The notes under the pieces are model-generated. The model was not told where the DNA came from and did no database searches. It saw only the letters and a program-made list of their open reading frames with translations. Positions 16,828 to 24,351 of a stretch of 64,000 bases of DNA are shown here, one piece after another. A program made the translations under genes and the position numbers. Position 1 is the stretch's first letter. The number at the start of each line of letters is the position of its first letter. The DNA lies in the NCBI RefSeq assembly GCF_002082015.1, contig NZ_CP015109.1:1805501-1869500 (forward strand), given 5' to 3'. This DNA is from Sporosarcina ureae (lineage in GTDB: Bacteria > Bacillota > Bacilli > Bacillales_A > Planococcaceae).

Positions 16828-18102
16828 TCAGATAAGTCGGACTTCTGGAATTCTACTGCTCCATGCCTTAATGAGTAGTTGCAACAGTTCTGCTGTTTCA
16901 ATGGCGGCAGACTTTCCTAGCGTGACAGATCCACCTCGATCAGTATGTCGCTGTTCTGCAGTTATACGGTCAATCATCGCGATTTGCTGTTGTTTGGTTG
17001 CCTGGTTTATCGAACGAGGCTTGACTGTAGCTGCTTTACGTAGAGGTGTTTTCATTCCGCTTTGACAGGATGCCGCCTCCAAGTAGCAGTTTATTTCTCG
17101 GGCTACCCTTTCAATAAACTGGGTAGCCTTTTTTGAATGTAAACCAATTTGCTGGTCAGCTATTGCGGTTTCCCATCCTGCCACTTCAATTTGTATAGTA
17201 CGTCCCCATATACTCTCAATGCCATTTAGCAAACGTACAAGTATGGTACAAGTACGTACCAATTCTTTTTCCCGCATAACATGTGGTAATTGAATATACG
17301 AATGTAGCACTGCCTTTTCTTGTTGTTCATGATTATGAAAATGCACTACAACACCCTCACTTCCAAGTAGTCGCTTCATTAAACCGATGGCAGAAACCTT
17401 TTTATGTGCAATAGAAGAAACGTCAGCGGCACGAGAGAATCGCTCAAAGTTAAAATTGCCAAGTGGGCATCCAAAAGTGCGTTCTACTTGTTCAGCATCA
17501 AATAAACTCCAAGAGCTGCATGCTTTTACTTGTTCCATGAAATAATCGGGTATACGTATATGCTTTTCTTTTACCTTACTTGATAAAAATGATGCAATTC
17601 TGCTGTCGGCAATATCCATAGTATATTGCCGAACTCCCGTCTTTCGCTGATAGAATGACTTTCCGAAGAAGGACATAATTTCAGCTGGCAAAGTCACATA
17701 GCCATGACTCAGTATCCAATATGCTTCCTGTACTTTTTGCAAGCGCTGGACAGTTTCATTTTGCATGGCGGCCATAGCTATGAGCATAAGCCTTTCCTGA
17801 GGCAGTCCTAACCTTTTATCGTCATAATCGGATGTGACAAATTCATTCATATATTGCTGCAACTGCTCAGAAGGAATCAGTCGATCACGTTCCGCTACAA
17901 TCTGTAAGCCAAGCCATTTGATTTCACTTACTGAATAGTTATAAATCCATTGACCGTATAACCCGTCCTGTAACAATTTCCTTACTACTTGATGAAATCC
18001 TGAATACACCGGTCTTCCACGTTGTTGCTCTGCTTGCTTATACAATATCTGCAACAATGCATATTCATGTAAATGTTCCTTTGTCTGTTCATATACTCTC
18101 AT
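16828..18102 (-). CDS. Shortened, active-site-less ribonucleotide reductase-like protein
   Basis: A 424-residue protein not matched to a standard annotation. Segments look like RNR large chains: DYDDKRLGLPQERLMLIAM and AYWILSHGYVTLP in the N-terminal half, IRIPDYFMEQV near residue 180, and QQIGLHSKKATQFIERV, comparable to the IGLGVMGLADAL region. The N-x-C-x-E active-site stretch is absent and the C-terminal half of the barrel is missing. The ATG at 18102 follows AAGGAGACCGCAAC. A cobalamin riboswitch and terminator precede it, which suits a B12-linked RNR relative. RNR homology is a motif-level judgement. Confidence 0.5.
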   Translation of the reverse strand: MRVYEQTKEHLHEYALLQILYKQAEQQRGRPVYSGFHQVVRKLLQDGLYGQWIYNYSVSEIKWLGLQIVAERDRLIPSEQLQQYMNEFVTSDYDDKRLGLPQERLMLIAMAAMQNETVQRLQKVQEAYWILSHGYVTLPAEIMSFFGKSFYQRKTGVRQYTMDIADSRIASFLSSKVKEKHIRIPDYFMEQVKACSSWSLFDAEQVERTFGCPLGNFNFERFSRAADVSSIAHKKVSAIGLMKRLLGSEGVVVHFHNHEQQEKAVLHSYIQLPHVMREKELVRTCTILVRLLNGIESIWGRTIQIEVAGWETAIADQQIGLHSKKATQFIERVAREINCYLEAASCQSGMKTPLRKAATVKPRSINQATKQQQIAMIDRITAEQRHTDRGGSVTLGKSAAIETAELLQLLIKAWSSRIPEVRLI

Positions 18103-18127
18103 GTTGCGGTCTCCTTTCGTAAACAAC

Positions 18128-18164
18128 AAAAAACAATCATTCCGCCTCTTCGGCAAGATGATTG
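18128..18164 (-). terminator. Riboswitch-controlled terminator
   Basis: On the minus strand CAATCATCTTGCC pairs with GGCGGAATGATTG (with G-U pairs) and is followed by TTTTTTG, 26 bases before the RNR-like start. It lies between the cobalamin aptamer and the gene, so it is the likely expression platform. Confidence 0.8.
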
Positions 18165-18269
18165 CAATAGTTGTGAATGAGGAAACAAATTCAGGTAGTT
18201 AGAATATACTCCACGCAAAAAAACATAGAGACAGATACCTTTTTTGCTCCCACTCCTCAACCCCCGAAG

Positions 18270-18440
18270 AAAGTGTGGCTATTACGAAACGTGGCAGGTC
18301 TCCTGGCTTCACTTCATCCTTCCGTTAGTGCCTTCCCATGTCTCCATAGTGGCTAATTCTAACGGTCGTCCATGTGTACAGTTGCGGGGACAGCTCCGGT
18401 TTACGGATTCCCTTTTATACCTTGATAGGTACCAACGCAT
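18270..18440 (-). promoter_or_regulatory. Cobalamin (B12) riboswitch aptamer
   Basis: Read on the minus strand, the element contains AAAAGGGAATCCG, the core GAGCTGTCCCCGCAACTG, CACTATGG, GGGAAGGC and the B12 box AGCCAGGAGACCTGCC (plus-strand 18293-18308), in the canonical order. It lies upstream of the RNR-like gene on the same strand with a terminator in between, so adenosylcobalamin should switch transcription off. Confidence 0.95.
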
Positions 18441-18533
18441 CGTGCAAACTCATTTATTTGATTGAATTCATTTTATCATGGATAACATAGAGGGTGGTAG
18501 CGTTTGTTTTATTTAGAAGCAAGGCATAACTTA

Positions 18534-18597
18534 ACAGGGTGCCTATGCACAAAACTACTGTGAGTCCATCCACAATCGTTTTTGCTAGGCACCCTGT
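18534..18597. repeat. Long inverted repeat ACAGGGTGCCTA
   Basis: ACAGGGTGCCTA (18534-18545) and TAGGCACCCTGT (18586-18597) pair perfectly, with further weak pairing inside a 40-base loop. It lies just after the stop of the 56-residue gene and could end its transcript, but no T-run follows. It shares GGTGCC ends with the hairpin at 5033. Confidence 0.5.
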
Positions 18598-18616
18598 ATC
18601 GAGCTTTCTTCATTAC

Positions 18617-18787
18617 TTACATTAGTTGTTGTTCGCATAGACAGCCGCACTCCGCCAATCCTTGAACATACGCTTCTTCCCACGTAATCCCATGGATGAA
18701 ACCATTCTCTGAGTAACCTGTGATCAAGTAAAACGTCTCATTTTGCTCTGGTAGTGTTGAATTGTTTTGATAGTGGTTGTTTTGCAT
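18617..18787 (-). CDS. Small protein of unknown function
   Basis: A 56-residue protein with no membrane segment. The N-terminal half is rich in Asn and Gln (MQNNHYQNNSTLPEQNE) and the C-terminal half contains WEEAYVQGLAECGCLCEQQ with three closely spaced Cys. The ATG at 18787 follows CCAGGAGGTAATTTTA, a very strong ribosome binding site, which supports translation; longer in-frame starts have none. A cre-like sequence lies about 85 bases upstream. No family is recognised. Confidence 0.6.
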   Translation of the reverse strand: MQNNHYQNNSTLPEQNETFYLITGYSENGFIHGITWEEAYVQGLAECGCLCEQQLM

Positions 18788-18870
18788 TAAAATTACCTCC
18801 TGGAATTGTATTTTTCTTAGTATATGCCTTGTCGGGATATAAAAGAATATGTCCTTTGCCTTTACAAAAA

Positions 18871-18884
18871 TGATAGCGCTTACA
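18871..18884 (-). promoter_or_regulatory. Putative cre (CcpA) site
   Basis: TGATAGCGCTTACA matches the cre consensus TGWAARCGYTWNCW at 13 of 14 positions, upstream of the 56-residue gene. Confidence 0.5.
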
Positions 18885-18887
18885 CTC

Positions 18888-19110
18888 AAAGGTCATAGGA
18901 AAGAACATTCTTTATATGTTTCCAATTATTTATAATAAAGGCATATTTATAATTCAGTTAATTCTGTTTATTGTATCATGAATAAAATTATAAGTAAATA
19001 AAGAAATTATAATTCTCTATTAACTATTGTGAATTTTTTAAATGAACATATGACTTCTTTATCATTCAATGAATGAAATGTACTTCGAAATACTTCTTTC
19101 TATAGATAAA
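18888..19110. other. AT-rich gene-free stretch
   Basis: This very AT-rich spacer lies between the end of the eut-mdh unit and the promoter side of the 56-residue gene. Six-frame reading shows no convincing gene, and no hairpin or repeat stands out apart from the terminator at its right edge. Confidence 0.5.
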
Positions 19111-19113
19111 TAT

Positions 19114-19143
19114 CTCCCTAAGTCCTCGTTACGACTTAGAGAG
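19114..19143 (-). terminator. Terminator after mdh, end of the eut transcript
   Basis: CTCTCTAAGTC and GACTTAGGGAG pair with one mismatch around an eight-base loop, followed on the minus strand by an AT-rich tail. It lies 12 bases past the mdh stop. Confidence 0.75.
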
Positions 19144-19154
19144 ATCAATAGTAA

Positions 19155-20105
19155 TTAAGACATTTGCTTTTCACAAATTTCGATCACTGCTTTGACAGAG
19201 TCAGCTGAGTGATCGAGAGCTGTTTGTTCTTCCGCTGTTAATGGGAGTTCAATTACACTCTCGATCCCATTTCCACCTAGAACAGTAGGAACGCCTAAAT
19301 AAATATTTTGATATCCATATTCGCCTTCTAAATAAGCGATAGATGGCATAATTCGTTTCTTATCTTTTATAATTGCTTCCGCCATCTCCACCAAAGCTGC
19401 CGCAGGTGCGTAATACGCGCTGCCATTACCTAACAACGAGACGATCTCGCCGCCGCCTTTTCGAGTACGCTCCACAATTGCTTCCAATCGTTCATTCGAA
19501 ATGATTTTATCCAATGGAATGCCTCCAGCGTAAGAATAACGCACAAGTGGAACCATATCATCACCATGTCCACCAAGGACAAAGCCGGAAATATCTTCTA
19601 CGGAAATATTCAATTCTTCCGAGATGAACGTATTGAAACGGGCAGTATCCAGTACACCCGATTGACCGATTACGCGGTTTTTAGGAAAACCGGTTGTTTT
19701 ATAGCAAACGTATGTCATTGCATCTACCGGGTTACTTAAAATCAGCACTACGCTGTCTGGTGCGTAACGCTTCACTTGTTCAGAAACAGAACGCATAATC
19801 TTCGCATTGGTCGCAACTAAATCATCACGACTCATACCTGGTTTACGTGCGACACCGGCTGTAATGATCACCATTGCAGCGCCTTCAATATCCTCGTAAT
19901 TTGAAGTGCCTGTAATACGGGAATTGAACTGTTGCACAGGACTTGTCTGAAGGAGATCCAGTGCTTTACCTTTGGTAGGATTGGAGAGGTCTGGAATATC
20001 GACCAATACGATGTCGCCTAATTCCTTCTGCGCTGCCATCAATGCAGCAGTCGCACCTGTATGACCCGCTCCGATGACTGCAATTTTATGTCGTTTGAAA
20101 GCCAT
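19155..20105 (-). CDS. mdh: Malate dehydrogenase
   Basis: NAD-dependent interconversion of malate and oxaloacetate. The 316-residue protein has the nucleotide motif [10 protein letters not shown] near residue 10, the substrate loop [11 protein letters not shown] whose Arg pair favours malate over lactate, NPVDAMTY and the catalytic His in GGHGDDMVP. The ATG at 20105 follows AAAGGAGTGGTTTCC. It ends the eut run after a 190-base gap filled by the TGAGCG array. No encapsulation-type tail is visible. It could recycle NADH made by EutE, in place of the missing EutG; this is inference. Confidence 0.88.
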   Translation of the reverse strand: MAFKRHKIAVIGAGHTGATAALMAAQKELGDIVLVDIPDLSNPTKGKALDLLQTSPVQQFNSRITGTSNYEDIEGAAMVIITAGVARKPGMSRDDLVATNAKIMRSVSEQVKRYAPDSVVLILSNPVDAMTYVCYKTTGFPKNRVIGQSGVLDTARFNTFISEELNISVEDISGFVLGGHGDDMVPLVRYSYAGGIPLDKIISNERLEAIVERTRKGGGEIVSLLGNGSAYYAPAAALVEMAEAIIKDKKRIMPSIAYLEGEYGYQNIYLGVPTVLGGNGIESVIELPLTAEEQTALDHSADSVKAVIEICEKQMS

Positions 20106-20150
20106 GGAAACCACTCCTTTCTATAGATTTCAATATGATCAATGAGTTTT

Positions 20151-20282
20151 CGCTCAATAAAACTTCGTAAGTGCTCATAAGAAATGATTATCCGATCATA
20201 ACTTGCTTGTAACCGCTCATATACGTAGATATCCGCTCATAGTCATGCTTTGACCGCTCTATCACGTAACACAAGCGCTCAT
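20151..20282. repeat. Second TGAGCG phased array (20-22 bp period)
   Basis: Seven copies of CGCTCAT (TGAGCG on the minus strand) or close variants begin at 20151, 20172, 20193, 20214, 20234, 20254 and 20276. Spacings are 21, 21, 21, 20, 20 and 22 bases. The spacers are unrelated to one another. The array fills the gap between the last microcompartment gene and mdh. The third unit has GATC in the same variant form as unit three of the 6236 array. Confidence 0.75.
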
Positions 20283-20295
20283 TAGTTATCCGCCC

Positions 20296-20637
20296 TCAGT
20301 CTTTCTTCGGCGACTTCTTCACTTCTACCGCTTTCTTTACTTTTGGAATTTCTGGAGTAGTTGGCACTAGCGGCTTCACCATGCCATATACTGAATCATC
20401 AGGACGCGGGATCACATGCGCACCTAGCAACTCTCCAACACGCGCTGCTGCGTCACGACCTGCATCCACAGCTGCCTGAACTGCTCCGACATCCCCCTGA
20501 ACGATGACCGTGACGATACCGCCATCTACCATCTCTTGTGATACCAACTCCACGTTAGATGCCTTTACCATTGCGTCTGCTGCTTCAATTGATCCAATCA
20601 ATCCTTTTGTCTCAATCATTCCGATCGCTTGACTCAT
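20296..20637 (-). CDS. Microcompartment shell protein, hexameric BMC domain with basic tail
   Basis: A 113-residue BMC-H shell protein. [23 protein letters not shown] and [13 protein letters not shown] are hallmark segments, and the domain ends at HVIPRPDD near residue 84. A Pro- and Lys-rich tail of about 28 residues (ending KKSPKKD) extends beyond it, unlike EutM. The ATG at 20637 follows AGAGGTGATATAC. Its 5' end overlaps eutN. Most likely a second facet protein; the tail might bind nucleic acid or lumen enzymes, as proposed for EutK, but no EutK domain is seen. Confidence 0.9.
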   Translation of the reverse strand: MSQAIGMIETKGLIGSIEAADAMVKASNVELVSQEMVDGGIVTVIVQGDVGAVQAAVDAGRDAAARVGELLGAHVIPRPDDSVYGMVKPLVPTTPEIPKVKKAVEVKKSPKKD

Positions 20638-20917
20638 GTATATCACCTCTCTTTACTTCTGTTGAATCGATAATACCAATAATGACCGCGTCGATTGGGA
20701 TCGGGTTTTCTTTCGGCAAAATAAAGCGTGAAGAACCACCACTCGTAATGAGTACCTCGTCTCCAACCCCTGCTCCAATCCGATCTGCCGCGACCATATG
20801 CGATTGTATATTATTGCCGTGTGCATCAATTGGCTGAACGATTAACAGCTTTAATCCTGATAATCCATCCTCTTTACGGGTTGCCCATACATTGCCAATT
20901 ACTCTACCCATTCGCAT
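20612..20917 (-). CDS. eutN: Microcompartment vertex protein EutN (BMC-P)
   Basis: A 101-residue EutN/CcmL-family protein that forms pentamers capping the shell vertices. The start [19 protein letters not shown], the middle [20 protein letters not shown] and [11 protein letters not shown] match the family. The last ten or so residues are an added polar tail. The ATG follows GAAGGTGATTACGC. It overlaps the next shell gene by 26 bases, which suggests coupling. Confidence 0.9.
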   Translation of the reverse strand: MRMGRVIGNVWATRKEDGLSGLKLLIVQPIDAHGNNIQSHMVAADRIGAGVGDEVLITSGGSSRFILPKENPIPIDAVIIGIIDSTEVKRGDIHESSDRND

Positions 20918-20933
20918 GCGTAATCACCTTCTT

Positions 20934-21806
20934 CTACTTTCTACTAGTTATCGTTTTACCGAGTTCTCGTGCTGTATCTCTTGCTAGTGCCGTAACAATT
21001 GTACCTTTATTGACGACGATTTCCTTTTCCGAAATATCAGCCACGTCTTCAGCCGATAAGAGCTTTTTAGTGAATTCAAGTGATTCTGGAATACGTACTG
21101 GATCAGGTGTCTTCGTTGTTTTCGTCACCGCTTGCATAGGTATGGTTTCTTTTGCGTCATTTGGTTTCACTAGACGCCCAATTGACCCCTGTGTAATGAA
21201 ACCTGCATTGGCTTCATCGGTATCGATATGCATTTCAAGACGATATCGCTCATTCACCCGAATGCGTACATGGCGAAATGAAATAGATCGGACTCCATCT
21301 GCTTCCACTGTGACATACTCTCCGTCTACCACGCCAAAGCGCGTAGCATCTGAAGGGGCCATATGGATATGCGACTGTGCAATAATCAGTCCTTGGTCTA
21401 TATGCACACTACCTTTTGGTCCAATTAGTGTAATCGGTGCAGATCCTTCAATATTGCCGGATTCCCGAAGTGGGGGCTTGACGCCGAGTTTCATTGCATC
21501 CGTAAAGCTGACCTCAACTTGGGTCGCTTTGCGGACAGGTCCTAAAATACGTACACGTTCAATACTGCTTTTAGGTCCCGCAATCATTACCGTTTCATTG
21601 GCAGCGAATTGGCCCGGCTGTGAAAGCTCGGACCGCTGTGTCAATTCATACCCTGCGCCAAATAATACTTCCACATGTTCAGGCTGTAAATGTACGTGAC
21701 GAGCAGAAACCGCAATGGGAACTGCTCGTTCCGGCAATTGAACGGGACTTTGCCCTAGCTGTCCAAGGATCTCTCCGACAATCTGCTCAATCAATTGCTG
21801 ATTCAT
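20934..21806 (-). CDS. pduL: PduL-type phosphotransacylase, microcompartment-targeted
   Basis: Converts acetyl-CoA to acetyl phosphate and recycles CoA inside the compartment, standing in for EutD. The 290-residue protein has two PduL beta domains with zinc-binding VSARHVHLQPEHV near residue 32 and QSHIHMAPSDA. N-terminal MNQQLIEQIVGEILGQL forms an amphipathic helix of encapsulation-peptide type. After residue 215 there is an unusual extension of about 75 residues ending in VNKGTIVTALARDTARELG. Lies between eutM and eutN. Confidence 0.9.
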   Translation of the reverse strand: MNQQLIEQIVGEILGQLGQSPVQLPERAVPIAVSARHVHLQPEHVEVLFGAGYELTQRSELSQPGQFAANETVMIAGPKSSIERVRILGPVRKATQVEVSFTDAMKLGVKPPLRESGNIEGSAPITLIGPKGSVHIDQGLIIAQSHIHMAPSDATRFGVVDGEYVTVEADGVRSISFRHVRIRVNERYRLEMHIDTDEANAGFITQGSIGRLVKPNDAKETIPMQAVTKTTKTPDPVRIPESLEFTKKLLSAEDVADISEKEIVVNKGTIVTALARDTARELGKTITSRK

Positions 21807-21839
21807 TTAGTTCACGCCTTTCTACTATGTCAGCAGTGA

Positions 21840-22124
21840 TTATTCACTTTTTGGTAACATCAGTTCTAATTCATTATGTGGTCTTGGGATCACGTGAACA
21901 GAAAGTAATTCGCCGACACGTTGTGCAGAAGCTGCACCTGCATCTGTTGCTGCTTTTACTGCGCCTACGTCGCCACGTACCATAACAGTTACAATTCCGC
22001 CGCCTACATGTACTTTACCTACTAAATTTACGCTTGCTGCTTTCACCATTGCGTCTGCCGCCTCAATTGCCCCGATTAACCCTTTAGTTTCTACCATTCC
22101 TAATGCTGTACCTTCTCTATTCAT
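21840..22124 (-). CDS. eutM: Microcompartment shell protein EutM
   Basis: A 94-residue BMC-H protein, the major hexameric facet protein. [40 protein letters not shown] and [11 protein letters not shown] are family segments. The ATG at 22124 is chosen because GGAGG lies eight bases upstream; a longer in-frame start at 22139 would overlap it. It lies between eutE and pduL. Confidence 0.93.
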   Translation of the reverse strand: MNREGTALGMVETKGLIGAIEAADAMVKAASVNLVGKVHVGGGIVTVMVRGDVGAVKAATDAGAASAQRVGELLSVHVIPRPHNELELMLPKSE

Positions 22125-22147
22125 AATAAATTCCTCCAATTAGTGTT

Positions 22148-23659
22148 TTATTTTGTAAGTTGTTTAACAATTTCACTGACTAAGTTCTGTACTAATGCCG
22201 GATCAATGTTGTTGTTTGTTGAAGCTGATACATTATTCATTACACTGGAAACAAGCTGATCATTTGAGCTGTCCACAGGTTCTGAGTGCTTCGGCAACTG
22301 AACTTCTTTTGTACCGTATGCCATCCGCTTAATGTTCAGCAAATGCTTAGCTGTAACGTTATCGGATGTAATATTGCCGCCAAATGTTCCGCATCCTAAT
22401 GTGAGCGACGGCATCAGGCCTGTCGTTCCGCCAACTGCACCAATGGAAGCCATCGTGTTGACTAAAATACGTGAAACCGGCATTTCCATGGCAAATTCAC
22501 GAGCCACTGCATCAATTTCCGTATGAATTGCTAAGCTGTGCCCGCGTCCACCAAGGTTCAGCAAGTCGAGACATACTTCTTTCGAATGCTTCACACCATC
22601 GACGACATACATAGCGAAAATCGGTGATAATTTCTCCAATGAAAACGGTACGTCTTTGCCCACTTTTGTTTCCATCCCGATCATCAAGCGAGTGCCTTCC
22701 GGTAAAGAAATACCTGCCATTTTGGCGATGAACTGCGGGCTCTTACCGACTACTTTCGGGTTCACCTTACCCGGTACCGGGGAGATGACACCTTCCATAA
22801 TTTTCTTCTCTTCATCCGATAAAATATATGCGCCATTTTTCTTCAGCTCACGCGTAACGAGATCAACGACGTGCTTATCAACAACAATTGCTTGTTCTGT
22901 TGCACAAATCGTTCCGTAATCGAATGATTTACTGTCGACGATATCTTTTACCGCTTTTTCAATCTTTGCTGAACGTTCAATATAGACCGGTACATTACCA
23001 GGACCTACACCGTATGCCGGTTTACCCGAGCTATACGCAGCTTTAACGAGCGCGCTACCACCTGTTGCAATGATGAGATTGACATCTTTATGCGACATTA
23101 GTTGCTGCGTCGCCTCCATTGAAGCCAGTGTGAGACACTGGATCAAACCTTCAGGGGCACCTGCCGCAACCGCTGCTGCGTCACATACTTTTAATGCTTC
23201 ATGTGTACATTCAACTGCATATGGATGTGGACTCACCACGATGGAATTTCGTGTCTTCAATGAAATCAACGTTTTGAAAAACGCTGTAGATGTTGGATTC
23301 GTTGTGGGGATGATAGCCGCAACTACGCCAAACGGAGCAGCGATCTCCACGACTTTATTCATATGGTCTTCTTTAATCACACCGACTGTTTTCAAGTCTT
23401 TGATGCTTTCATAAACATCTCGGGAGCCCACTTCATTCTTGATTTTCTTATGAGCTGCTACCCCCATACCCGTTTCATCTACTGCCATTTGCGCGAGGCG
23501 ACCCGACTGTTCAAAGGCCGCGTCGGCAACAGCTTTCACAATCTTGTCTACTTGTTGCTGAGTATAGCCCATGAATTTCTCTTGTGCTTCCTTTGCAGTT
23601 TGGACGGCCGTGCGCATTTGTTGCAAAGCCAATAAATCATTATCTAGTAATTGAACCAA
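22148..23659 (-). CDS. eutE: Acetaldehyde dehydrogenase (CoA-acylating)
   Basis: Oxidises acetaldehyde to acetyl-CoA with NAD and CoA inside the compartment. The 503-residue aldehyde dehydrogenase has the cofactor motif IIATGGSALVKAA, GPGNVPVYIE and the catalytic Cys in YGTICATEQAIV near residue 274. The C terminus, after a Ser/Asn-rich linker from about residue 455, ends with DPALVQNLVSEIVKQLTK, an amphipathic encapsulation-type helix; EutE usually carries this at the N terminus. A TTG start follows AAAGGAG. Confidence 0.92.
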   Translation of the reverse strand: MVQLLDNDLLALQQMRTAVQTAKEAQEKFMGYTQQQVDKIVKAVADAAFEQSGRLAQMAVDETGMGVAAHKKIKNEVGSRDVYESIKDLKTVGVIKEDHMNKVVEIAAPFGVVAAIIPTTNPTSTAFFKTLISLKTRNSIVVSPHPYAVECTHEALKVCDAAAVAAGAPEGLIQCLTLASMEATQQLMSHKDVNLIIATGGSALVKAAYSSGKPAYGVGPGNVPVYIERSAKIEKAVKDIVDSKSFDYGTICATEQAIVVDKHVVDLVTRELKKNGAYILSDEEKKIMEGVISPVPGKVNPKVVGKSPQFIAKMAGISLPEGTRLMIGMETKVGKDVPFSLEKLSPIFAMYVVDGVKHSKEVCLDLLNLGGRGHSLAIHTEIDAVAREFAMEMPVSRILVNTMASIGAVGGTTGLMPSLTLGCGTFGGNITSDNVTAKHLLNIKRMAYGTKEVQLPKHSEPVDSSNDQLVSSVMNNVSASTNNNIDPALVQNLVSEIVKQLTK

Positions 23660-23690
23660 ATCAAAACACTCCTTTCTGCATGCTAAACTA

Positions 23691-24335
23691 TTAATAACTT
23701 AGCGGATGATCCGCCATGTTCTGTATCGCTTCCCTGAACGCATCGGCTGCTGCCTTGCAAGAAGATTGACTACCTGTCAGCAGACCACCGCCGAAGTTTG
23801 TTTCGGAGGGAGGTGCATAGAGTACACAAAGTGTGACGTCCGCAGCTTTGAGAGCAGCATCCAAACCGATGACGGCTTCAACAGGTGGTGCAATCAAGTA
23901 CGCCAACGACTGTCCATAGGGTACATTTGCCATGTCAGCTAAATAACTTCCGCAGCTGGAGATCGTATGCGCATATAACGCATGATCTGGATTTCCGTTA
24001 ATCGTTTCAAAATAAGCTTCATGCTCTATCGTTATACGGATCGAATCCAAACCACTTTTTACTTCTTCTGGTGACGAACCTGCAATGATTCCAATAAATT
24101 CACCGGATAGCGGTCCAGAAGAATGTGCTGAGCCCGCGTAAAAGCTTTTTGCGTAGACCACTTCCACATCACTATGCTTCGTTGCTGCATCAATTGCAGT
24201 ATAGCCGACGTCATCAATTGTCGTTGTCACCAAACCCAAGCTACGCTGGTTAGGTCTCAATTTAAATTTCTCAGCTAGTTCCGGACTGACGTTTGAAATG
24301 ACTTGCATCGACAATATGTCTGCATAGACTTTCAT
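23691..24335 (-). CDS. eutL: Microcompartment shell protein EutL (trimeric BMC-T)
   Basis: A 214-residue tandem-BMC protein forming pseudohexameric trimers with a gated pore. DILSMQVISNVSPELAEKF at the start, FYAGSAHSSGPLSGEFIGI and FGGGLLTGSQSSCKAAADAF are typical. The ATG at 24335 follows GGGGGAGGACAA, whereas an upstream in-frame ATG at 24392 has no site and would overlap eutC. Lies between eutC and eutE. Confidence 0.92.
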   Translation of the reverse strand: MKVYADILSMQVISNVSPELAEKFKLRPNQRSLGLVTTTIDDVGYTAIDAATKHSDVEVVYAKSFYAGSAHSSGPLSGEFIGIIAGSSPEEVKSGLDSIRITIEHEAYFETINGNPDHALYAHTISSCGSYLADMANVPYGQSLAYLIAPPVEAVIGLDAALKAADVTLCVLYAPPSETNFGGGLLTGSQSSCKAAADAFREAIQNMADHPLSY

Positions 24336-24351
24336 TTGTCCTCCCCCTTCC

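Noticed and set aside
18534..18597. Rho-independent terminator of the 56-residue gene
   Set aside because: The stem is perfect at its ends but the 40-base loop and missing U-tract make this unsafe; listed as an inverted repeat.
20821..21699. 292-codon plus-strand frame
   Set aside because: Antisense shadow of pduL and eutN, with no recognisable motifs or start signal.
22332..22919. Plus-strand frames antisense to eutE
   Set aside because: Low-information shadows; the minus-strand gene has full family motifs.
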